From Desulfoprunum sp. (GTDB taxonomy: Bacteria > Desulfobacterota > Desulfobulbia > Desulfobulbales > Desulfocapsaceae), in NCBI GenBank assembly GCA_030696435.1, contig JAUYSF010000340.1:1-9395 (forward strand): a stretch of 9,395 nucleotides of DNA. The letters are read 5' to 3'. Every line of letters begins with the position of its first letter. The first letter of the stretch is position 1. Below, one piece after another: positions 1 to 6,421 of the stretch. Position numbers and translations under genes: made by a program. The notes under the pieces were generated by a model, which was not told the DNA's origin, did no database searches, and saw nothing but the letters and a program-made list of their open reading frames with translations.

Positions 1-94
1 AGGGTCAAAAGGAATCTCCCCGGCAATTGAGGAAGAGTGGTGAAGGGAAAAAATCTGAGGCGATTCCGAGATACTAGTGCCATTTTTAATGGTT

Positions 95-188
95 TCGCAA
101 AAAGTCCCAAAACAAGCTTTTCCTTAAAATCAAACTCTGTAATTTCAATTACTTACATATATTTTTCAGGATTTCTGACTTTTTGCGA
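95..188. repeat. Inverted repeat with 12-bp perfect arms
   Basis: TCGCAAAAAGTC at 95-106 is the exact reverse complement of GACTTTTTGCGA at 177-188, with 70 bp of AT-rich sequence between them. A partial third copy, TTCGCAAAAA, occurs at 267-276 and matches 94-103 exactly. The arms resemble dispersed palindromic repeats that I recall from intergenic regions of Desulfobacterota genomes. That resemblance is from memory and untested. It could be a small non-autonomous repeat or a hairpin at the end of a transcript. Confidence 0.6.
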
Positions 189-192
189 GATT

Positions 193-411
193 GTCAACGC
201 TTGATTTGGAGTAACTATTCAGCTGCATAAAATCGCTATCGAAATCGGGATCGAAATCGAATCGAGTTCGCAAAAATCATAGCAGTTTCAGGGAAAGTGC
301 GACTGCGACCTCAGAATTCACTGCACCGGAAGACTCAATCCGATTTCGATAGCGATTTCGATCCCGATGAATTCAATGTCAACGAACTAAATAGTTAACG
401 TTTGATTTGGA
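193..411. repeat. Imperfect 18-bp direct repeat flanking the hexamer arrays
   Basis: GTCAACGCTTGATTTGGA at 193-210 and GTTAACGTTTGATTTGGA at 394-411 match at 16 of 18 positions in the same orientation. They bracket the inverted ATCGNN arrays. Just inside them, TAACTATT at 212-219 is the reverse complement of AATAGTTA at 390-397, overlapping the right copy by four bases. The nesting of direct repeat, short inverted repeat and long inverted repeat suggests one repeat unit of about 220 bp rather than unrelated matches. No transposase is encoded. Confidence 0.5.
232..368. repeat. Pair of ATCGNN hexamer arrays in inverted orientation
   Basis: Five consecutive hexamers of the form ATCGNN occupy 232-261 (CT, AA, GG, AA, AA in the variable positions). 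Five of the complementary form NNCGAT occupy 339-368. Aligned as 36-nt arms (232-267 against the reverse complement of 333-368), they match at 30 of 36 positions. A single strand could therefore fold into a long stem with a loop of about 65 nt. The constant ATCG with a varying dinucleotide gives a 6-bp period. Known simple repeats of this kind occur between genes. A transcription-end hairpin, an insertion remnant, or a protein-binding array are all possible. Confidence 0.65.
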
Positions 412-448
412 AATGGAATACCTCATACAAGGGAGAAAACTGGCGGAT

Positions 449-3400
449 TCACCTCCCTTTTTGTCTGAACCTCTCCTGAAGTTTGTCCATATAGATGTAG
501 AAAACCGGGGTGACATAGAGGGTCAGGGATTGAGAAAAGAGCAGGCCGCCGACCACGGCCAGGCCCAGTGGCTGGCGTGATTCGCCCCCGGCGCCCAGGC
601 CGAGTGCGATCGGCAGGCCGGCCATCAGGGCGGCCATGGTGGTCATCATTATCGGTCGGAAGCGGATGATACAGGCCTCAAAAATGGCCTCCTCGGCATT
701 CTTGCCCTCTTTTTCACGAGCGGAGATGGCAAAGTCGATCATCATGATGCCGTTTTTCTTCACCAGGCCGATGAGCATGATGATGCCGACAAAGGCATAG
801 ATCGAGAGCTCGGTCTTGAACAGGAGCAGGGTCAGTACCGCCCCGAAACCGGCAAACGGCAGGGCGGTGAGGATGGTGAGGGGATGGATGAAGCTCTCGT
901 AGAGGATGCCCAGCACAATATAGATAACGATGATCGACAGGGCCAGCAGCCAGCCCATCGAGGCCTGCGAGGCCTGAAATTGTTTGGCGCTGCCCTGGAA
1001 GGTTGATTGGATGCCTCCCGGCAATGAGCTGGTCAACCCATCCAGGGCATCGAGTGCCTCCCCGAGCGAGACCCCTGGCTTGACATTAAACGACAGGGTC
1101 ACCGAGGGCAGTTGACCGGAGTGGTTGATTGACAGGGGGCCGATGCCTTGGCGCAGCCTGACAACGGAGGTCAGGGGCACCAGTCCGCCCTGGCTCGAGC
1201 GGAGATGGAGTTTGCCAAGAGATTCGGCATCAGCCTTATACTGCGGCTGCACCTCCATGAGGACACTATACTGGTCATTGGGAGCGTAGATCGTCGAGAC
1301 TGATCGACCGCCGTAGAAGTTATAGAGCGTCCTTTCGATCTGCCGCGGTGAGATGCCAAGCATCAAAGCCCGGCCACGGTCGATTTCAATCTGCATTTCC
1401 GAGTTCTTGAGCTGCAGATCACTGGAAACATCGGTCAGGCCCGGGAGCTGCCGCATCTGCCGCTCCAGATTGCTTGCCGCTCCGTAGAGCTGTACGGTAT
1501 CAGAAGCCTGCAGGGTCAGCTGGTAGAGACTGCGGGCCCGTCGGCCGCCGATATTGATGGGCGGCGGATTGACCAGCATGGCCCGGATGCCGGGCACGGC
1601 GTTGAGTTTGGGGCGCAGGCTGTCTATCACCCCATCGGCGCTCAGCTTTCTCTGGGCCCGCGGTTTGAGGGTGATCATCATCGTGCCGCTCGTATCGACG
1701 TTCATCATGAAACGCTCGACATTAGCGTCCTGACGGACAATTTCCGCCAGCTGCGTCATATGCTCAACCAGTGAACTCCAGGAGATATCCTGGGCCGTTT
1801 CCGTTGAGACACTGATAAAGTCACGGTCTTCCGAGGGGATGAAGCCTTTGGGCACGACCTTGAAGAGATAGACCGTGACGATCAGCACCACCAGAGAAAG
1901 CATAAGGGTAAGGAATTTGAAGTGCAGGACGACCCGCAGGCTGCGCTCGTAGAGGCTGAGAAACCACTGGTATGCCGATTCGGTGGCCTGAAAGAGGCGG
2001 CCGTGATGGACGAGATGCTGCTCGCGGAGAAAGCGGCTGCCGAGCATCGGGGTCAGGGTAAGGCTGATCAGGCAGCTGACCAGGACCGAGACGCCGATGG
2101 TCACGGAAAACTCGCGGAACAACCGGCCGAGAATACCACCGAGAAAGAGCAGTGGAATAAAGATGGCGGCAAGCGACAGGGTCATCGAGATGATGGTGAA
2201 GCCGACCTCGCGCGCCCCGTCGAGTGCGGCCTGCATGCGGCTCTTGCCCATCTCCAGGTGCCTGACGATGTTTTCCAGCATGACGATGGAGTCGTCGACC
2301 ACAAAACCGACCGACAGGGTCAGGGCCATCATCGAGATGGTATCGATGCTGTAATTCAGCAGGTACATGACGGCGAAGGTGCCGAAGACCGACATCGGCA
2401 GGGACAGGCTGGGAATAATGGTAGCCGAGAGATTGCGGATGAAAAGAAAGATCACCAGCACGACCAGGATCAGGGTCAGAAGAAGGGTGAACTGGACATC
2501 GTCGACCGAGGCCTTGATTGATTTGCTGGCATCGCGCATGAGGGTCATCTTCACCGCCTCCGGCAAGCTTTCCTGGAAGGCCGGGAACAGGGCTTTTACC
2601 CGTTTCGCCACCTCAAGGGTGTTGCTGCCGGGCTGTTTCTGGATGGCCAGAAAAATCGCGTGAGACGTGTCTTTGGCGGTGTACATCCAGGCGCCATCTT
2701 CATCGTTTTCGATCCCGTCGATGACCGTGGCGACTTGGGACAGCTGTACCGGCCGACCGGCGCGCATGGCGACGATGACCTTGCCATAGTCTGCGGCGGT
2801 CGAGATCTGGCCGTCGGCCTTCAGTGTCACGGAACGGTGAGGCCCGCTGAGCTTGCCCATCGGGATATTGACGTTTTGGGCATTGATGGCCTCGGCCACC
2901 TGTTCGCTATCGAGGTCGAAGGCCTGCAGGAGGTTTGGATCGAGCTGTACGCGCACGGCATATTTCTTGGTGCCCCGAATCTGGACCTGGGCCACGCCAT
3001 TCAGCATCGACAGCCGCTCGCTCATGGTCTGGGCATACTGATCGAGGACCGATACCGGTACCGATGGGCTGGTCAGGGCGATAAACATGATCGGCATGTC
3101 GGCCGGGTTGATCTTGCGAAAGGACGGCGGCGACGACATGTCATCGGGCAGATGGGGAAGGGCGCGGGCGATGGCGGACTGGATGTCCTGGGCGGCGGCA
3201 TCGATGCTGCGATCAAGAGAAAACTGCACGGTGATCTGGGCCCGGCCGGTCGAGCTGACCGAGCTCATCGAGTCGATACCGGCAATCGATGAGAATTCCT
3301 TCTCAAGAATGGTGGCCACTGTCGAGGCCATGGTGTCGGGGCTGGCACCGGGCAGGGAGGCGCTGACCATGATCGTCGGGAAATCGACGTTGGGCAGATC

Positions 3401-3511
3401 GGCCACCGGCAGAAGACGATAGCCGGTGAGACCGGCGAGCAGGATGCTGAGCATCACCAGCACGGTCATGACCGGTCTTTTGATACAGAGATCCGAGATG
3501 CCGCCGCTCAT
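449..3511 (-). CDS. RND-family (HAE1-type) multidrug efflux inner-membrane permease
   Basis: This is the proton-driven pump of a tripartite exporter in the inner membrane. It is 1020 aa, the normal length for AcrB/MdtB/MdtC-type proteins. A first membrane helix lies at about 13-30, a large periplasmic loop at about 31-339, helices 2-6 at about 340-490, helix 7 at about 532-550, a second periplasmic loop at about 551-852, and helices 8-12 at about 853-1003. The proton-relay residues are present: the paired aspartates D406 and D407 in the motif GFVVDDSIVMLEN, and K919 in GLVKKN, matching AcrB D407, D408 and K940. The N-terminal PGASP (54-58) and the YESFIHPLT stretch (871-879) are also typical of the family. 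The start ATG overlaps the adaptor stop by 4 bp. Similarity looks closest to MdtB/MdtC-type pumps. The exported substrate cannot be told from sequence, and heavy-metal (CzcA) specificity seems less likely. Confidence 0.95.
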   Translation of the reverse strand: MSGGISDLCIKRPVMTVLVMLSILLAGLTGYRLLPVADLPNVDFPTIMVSASLPGASPDTMASTVATILEKEFSSIAGIDSMSSVSSTGRAQITVQFSLDRSIDAAAQDIQSAIARALPHLPDDMSSPPSFRKINPADMPIMFIALTSPSVPVSVLDQYAQTMSERLSMLNGVAQVQIRGTKKYAVRVQLDPNLLQAFDLDSEQVAEAINAQNVNIPMGKLSGPHRSVTLKADGQISTAADYGKVIVAMRAGRPVQLSQVATVIDGIENDEDGAWMYTAKDTSHAIFLAIQKQPGSNTLEVAKRVKALFPAFQESLPEAVKMTLMRDASKSIKASVDDVQFTLLLTLILVVLVIFLFIRNLSATIIPSLSLPMSVFGTFAVMYLLNYSIDTISMMALTLSVGFVVDDSIVMLENIVRHLEMGKSRMQAALDGAREVGFTIISMTLSLAAIFIPLLFLGGILGRLFREFSVTIGVSVLVSCLISLTLTPMLGSRFLREQHLVHHGRLFQATESAYQWFLSLYERSLRVVLHFKFLTLMLSLVVLIVTVYLFKVVPKGFIPSEDRDFISVSTETAQDISWSSLVEHMTQLAEIVRQDANVERFMMNVDTSGTMMITLKPRAQRKLSADGVIDSLRPKLNAVPGIRAMLVNPPPINIGGRRARSLYQLTLQASDTVQLYGAASNLERQMRQLPGLTDVSSDLQLKNSEMQIEIDRGRALMLGISPRQIERTLYNFYGGRSVSTIYAPNDQYSVLMEVQPQYKADAESLGKLHLRSSQGGLVPLTSVVRLRQGIGPLSINHSGQLPSVTLSFNVKPGVSLGEALDALDGLTSSLPGGIQSTFQGSAKQFQASQASMGWLLALSIIVIYIVLGILYESFIHPLTILTALPFAGFGAVLTLLLFKTELSIYAFVGIIMLIGLVKKNGIMMIDFAISAREKEGKNAEEAIFEACIIRFRPIMMTTMAALMAGLPIALGLGAGGESRQPLGLAVVGGLLFSQSLTLYVTPVFYIYMDKLQERFRQKGR

Positions 3512-4737
3512 GAGCCGCCTCGTTTGCGGCCTTTGGCCTTTTGGTCTGCAGGCTGGTTGGCGGTACGGTCCTCAATCTTGCCGCCGTCAACGAGTTGCAG
3601 GTGACCATCCGTCACCACCCGTTCGCCGGGCTTCAACCCTTCTTCAATGACCGTTTCGCTGCCGCTTTTGGTGCCGGGGACGACTTGGCGGTATTCGACG
3701 GTCGAATCCTGGCGCACGACGTAGACGTGGGCCCCGTCCTGGCCTGTCTGCACGGCCTGGCTGGGTATAACCATGGCGGCTTCTCTGGTGGTGAGCCTCA
3801 GAGATATGGCCACGAGCCGGCCGGGCCAGAGTGCTCCGCCGGTATTGGTAAAATCGGCTTTGAGCCGGATGGTGCCGGTGGCCGGGTCGATGCTGTTATC
3901 GACAAAAGAGAGGGTCCCGCTGGCTGTTCCGCCATCCTTGCCCGGAAGTTTGACCTGTATCTCAAGGGCTTTTTTTGCCTGATATTGCTGAACTTCTGTC
4001 AGTTCTTTACCGGGAATATCGAAGGCGACGGTGATGGGTGAGATCCGGTTGATGGTGACGAGCGGGGTGTCGGCATTGGCCTTGATCAGGTTACCGGCAT
4101 CGGCCTGGATCTCACCGGCCCGGCCAGTGAACGGCGCACTCAGCGAGCAGAATTGCAGGTCAAGGCGGGCGCTGTCAAGGGCCGCCTCATCGGCCTGGAC
4201 GGTGGCGGCAAGGCTTGTAACCTTGGTTGCCGCCTGATCGGCCTGTTCTTGGGAGACATAGCCATTCTTGGCGGCCGGGAGGTAGCGGTCGAGATCTTTT
4301 TTGGCGTTTGCCAGTTCAGCCCGGTCTTTGGCCAGCAGGGCCTCTTTGGCCTTGAGCTGAGCGACATACGGCCGCTGGTCGATGCTGAAAAGAAGATCGC
4401 CTTTCTGCACCTCCTGCCCTTCGGTAAAATGAACAGTGTCAAGCGTACCGTTGATCCGCGACCTGATCCCGACAGTCGCCGAGGCCTCGACCCGGCCGGT
4501 GGCCTCAATGATGACCGGGACATCCTTGCTGCGGCAGAGGGCGGTCGTCACCGCTACCGCAGCGTTCTTGCCTGATCCGCCCTTCTGGCCTTTTCCCGGC
4601 GGATCACTCGAACAACCGGCAAGGGCGAGAGCCACGGCCAAAAGCAGGAATGCGGTGAGCCTGAAAAGGTTGTTGCCTGGCAGGGTAACAGGCACAGATG
4701 AAGGGCTGGAAAGCTGCTCTGGTGCTGAATATATCAT
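3508..4737 (-). CDS. RND efflux periplasmic adaptor (membrane fusion protein), predicted lipoprotein
   Basis: This 409-aa protein is the periplasmic bridge between the pump and the outer-membrane channel. A hydrophobic signal (about 24-41) ends in the lipobox LALAGC, so C42 is the likely lipidated residue. The mature protein shows the HlyD/MdtA-type order. First comes a half-lipoyl segment (about 82-125, with the typical TEGQEVQKGDLLFSID). An alpha-helical hairpin follows (about 126-195), then the second lipoyl half with APFTGRAGEIQ (201-211), and then beta-barrel and membrane-proximal domains. The C-terminus is short, basic and probably flexible. Its stop overlaps the pump start (ATGA, 3508-3511) and its start overlaps the channel gene stop (4734-4737). 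No clear Shine-Dalgarno sequence precedes the ATG, which fits translational coupling. The 22 or so residues before the signal are unusual. An in-frame GTG at 4693-4695 would give a shorter leader. Confidence 0.93.
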   Translation of the reverse strand: MIYSAPEQLSSPSSVPVTLPGNNLFRLTAFLLLAVALALAGCSSDPPGKGQKGGSGKNAAVAVTTALCRSKDVPVIIEATGRVEASATVGIRSRINGTLDTVHFTEGQEVQKGDLLFSIDQRPYVAQLKAKEALLAKDRAELANAKKDLDRYLPAAKNGYVSQEQADQAATKVTSLAATVQADEAALDSARLDLQFCSLSAPFTGRAGEIQADAGNLIKANADTPLVTINRISPITVAFDIPGKELTEVQQYQAKKALEIQVKLPGKDGGTASGTLSFVDNSIDPATGTIRLKADFTNTGGALWPGRLVAISLRLTTREAAMVIPSQAVQTGQDGAHVYVVRQDSTVEYRQVVPGTKSGSETVIEEGLKPGERVVTDGHLQLVDGGKIEDRTANQPADQKAKGRKRGGS

Positions 4738-6221
4738 TGCTTTGTATTGAGTTGCTGGGTTTTTTGAGGGGCCTGGCTGTCGGCAGGGCCTGCAGAAGTT
4801 GCCTGTTCGGCAATCTGCCAGCCTCCGCCCAAGGCCTTGTACAGGGCTATTGTATAGAGGGCGAGCTGCTGTTCACTGCCGATGAGTTGATCCTCGGCCT
4901 GATACTGGCTGCGCTGGCTAGTAAGGACATCGGTCAGGCCAGTGAGCCCGCTCTTGTAGAGCCCTTCGCTCAGCGTCACGGCCTGCCTGCCCGTTTTCAC
5001 CGCTTCGGCTAAACTGCTGCGGGTTTCCTGCTCACGCGAAAACAGCACGAGGGTGTTTTCCGTCTCGACGAGGGCGGTGAGGACTGTCTGCTCATAGCCT
5101 GCCAACATCTCCTCGCGCTGTGCCTCAGTGATTTCAACGGCCGCCTGCAGTTTTCCCCGGTTGAAGAGGGGCAGACTGAGAGAAGGTCCGAGCGACCAGA
5201 AACGGCTGCCGGAGCTGACCAGATCGGCGAGATTACTGCTCTGCAGGCCGACCAGGGCCGCCAGGGAAAAACGGGGGAACAGATCGGCGGTGGCAACACC
5301 GATTTCAGCAGTTGCTGCGGCAAGCCGGCGCTCGGCCCGGCGGATATCCGGGCGGCGGCGCAGAAGATCAGAGGACAGCCCTGTCGGCAGAGTCAGCGGA
5401 AACGCAGGAGAGATTGCCGGTTGTGCCAGTCGCGGAGCAAGACCGGCCGGTTGCAGGTTGAGGAGCAGGGCGAGTTGACTCGTGCTCTGGGAAATTTTCT
5501 TGTCGAGAGCGGGAATCTGGGCGGCCAGCAGAGATTTCTGGGTTTGGGCCTGGGCCACCTCTAGCCGGGAACCCAGGCCGAGCCGGAACCTGCCCTGGAC
5601 GGTGGCAAGCGTCATGTCCTGGGTTCTCAGATTGTCTTTGGCTGTGGCAAGCCGTCTCTGGCTACCGCGCAGTTCGAAGTAGTTGCGGGCGACCTCGGCC
5701 TCCAGAGTGATGAGGACATCACGGCGGTTTTCTTCCGAGGCTACGAGCGTGGCGGTAGCGGCCTCGACCGACCGCCGCTGTCCGCCGAAAAGGTCGATCT
5801 CCCAGTCGGCATCGAATCCGGCCTGAAAAAGATCCTGATTGCCACCGGTTGAGCCGGAATTCTCGCTGCGCCGGGAATGGCTATAGGCTGCCGCCGCGGC
5901 AAGAGACGGGCTCGATGAGGCAGTGGTTATTCGGTACCTCGCCCGGGCCGCCTTGATCCGGCTCCCGGCGATACGCAGATCCTGATTGGCCGTGATCGCC
6001 CTGGTAATCAGCTCAGTCAGCAGAGGATCATTGAAAAGTCCCCACCAGCGGCGAGTATCTTCAACCGGTGTAGGCGCATTCTGCTCCTGTTCGGTGCTCC
6101 AGCGGGCGGGCAGATCAGGCCTGGGCGGTTGATAGTCCGGTCCGACCGGGGCGCAGCCGACAAGGAGCAGAGTCAGTGGCCAGACAAGGAGGGTGATGAG
6201 AGGGAATTTTGATTTTTTCAT
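4734..6221 (-). CDS. Outer-membrane efflux lipoprotein of the NodT/OprM type (TolC-like channel)
   Basis: This gene encodes the outer-membrane duct of the exporter. From the ATG at 6219-6221 it is 495 aa, typical of the family. A lysine-rich start and hydrophobic core lead to the lipobox LLVGC, with C23 followed by APVGPDY, the hallmark N-terminus of NodT-type lipoproteins. Two outer-membrane-efflux repeats follow. The first contains WEIDLFGG at about 140-147. The second opens with the very typical LLRRRPDIRRAERRLAAA at about 286-303 and continues through IGVATADLFPRFSL. The frame stays open to a GTG at 6231-6233, which would add four residues. I prefer the ATG because it starts the signal peptide directly with MKKSK. 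Neither start has a strong Shine-Dalgarno sequence. It is the first gene of the operon, and its stop overlaps the adaptor start by 4 bp. Confidence 0.93.
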   Translation of the reverse strand: MKKSKFPLITLLVWPLTLLLVGCAPVGPDYQPPRPDLPARWSTEQEQNAPTPVEDTRRWWGLFNDPLLTELITRAITANQDLRIAGSRIKAARARYRITTASSSPSLAAAAAYSHSRRSENSGSTGGNQDLFQAGFDADWEIDLFGGQRRSVEAATATLVASEENRRDVLITLEAEVARNYFELRGSQRRLATAKDNLRTQDMTLATVQGRFRLGLGSRLEVAQAQTQKSLLAAQIPALDKKISQSTSQLALLLNLQPAGLAPRLAQPAISPAFPLTLPTGLSSDLLRRRPDIRRAERRLAAATAEIGVATADLFPRFSLAALVGLQSSNLADLVSSGSRFWSLGPSLSLPLFNRGKLQAAVEITEAQREEMLAGYEQTVLTALVETENTLVLFSREQETRSSLAEAVKTGRQAVTLSEGLYKSGLTGLTDVLTSQRSQYQAEDQLIGSEQQLALYTIALYKALGGGWQIAEQATSAGPADSQAPQKTQQLNTKQ

Positions 6222-6421
6222 GGGAACAATCACTGCTGAAGATGATCAACTTCGTATGAATACCGATATCTACCACAAATCCAATATTTTTTCCGTATCT
6301 GGTTGAGCAGTGGCTCAGATTTTATTGTCGCAAAGAATATTTGATTCTGGCAAGCGGGGAGATTCTATTGTATTTTTTTTCAAAAAAGGAATGTCCATAC
6401 ATCAAGCAAAGAGAAAAACCC
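6222..6421. promoter_or_regulatory. Divergent intergenic region between the efflux and co-chaperone operons
   Basis: About 200 AT-rich bases separate the two divergently read operons, so both promoters should lie here. On the plus strand, TTGATT (6341-6346) and TCTATT (6364-6369) are 17 bp apart and each match a sigma-70 hexamer at 4 of 6 positions. This is only a weak candidate. I found no clear promoter on the minus strand and no heat-shock CIRCE-type inverted repeat. A T-run followed by an A-run lies at about 6373-6387 in the likely leader of the plus-strand operon. Confidence 0.4.
6304..6317. promoter_or_regulatory. Short inverted repeat, possible operator
   Basis: TGAGC at 6304-6308 and GCTCA at 6313-6317 are reverse complements separated by AGTG. 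The site lies roughly mid-way between the two divergent operons, a position where a regulator could act on either or both. The arms are only 5 bp, so chance is a real alternative. No regulator gene (TetR, MarR or two-component) lies in the window to pair with it. Confidence 0.2.

Larger units (their letters stand above)
1..448. other. AT-rich intergenic region with nested repeats, no gene seen
   Basis: I see no reading frame with protein-like composition here and no tRNA or rRNA signature. The region lies downstream of the efflux operon, whose stop codon is at 449-451 on the minus strand. It is clearly richer in A and T than the flanking genes. Positions 1-94 show nothing I can name. Positions 95-411 hold the repeat structures listed separately. 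I found no convincing rho-independent terminator for the minus-strand operon, because no GC-rich hairpin is followed by a T-run in that direction. The repeat region may therefore also be where that transcript ends. Confidence 0.7.

Noticed and set aside
1..448. Possible CRISPR array because of regularly spaced repeats
   Set aside because: The units are 6-bp tandem hexamers without spacers, and the longer repeats occur only as pairs. There is no repeat-spacer periodicity and there are no cas genes.
429..462. AAGGGAG/CTCCCTT hairpin followed by a T-run on the plus strand at the end of the pump gene
   Set aside because: Its T-run serves the plus strand, where no upstream gene exists. On the minus strand, where the operon ends, no T-run follows, and the 7-bp stem has a 17-nt loop.
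1922..2521. A 199-codon plus-strand open frame antisense to the RND pump, rich in D, H, Q, G and R
   Set aside because: The low-complexity, highly charged composition is typical of antisense frames opposite membrane-protein codons. The pump on the other strand is unambiguous.
2660..3292. A 210-codon plus-strand open frame antisense to the RND pump
   Set aside because: It has no domain pattern, unusual composition and complete overlap with the conserved first periplasmic loop of the pump.
6341..6421. N-terminal extension of the TPR protein from a TTG codon
   Set aside because: The added 27 residues have no conserved look, they cover the likely promoter and leader, and the ATG at 6422 has a usable ribosome-binding site and a typical basic start.
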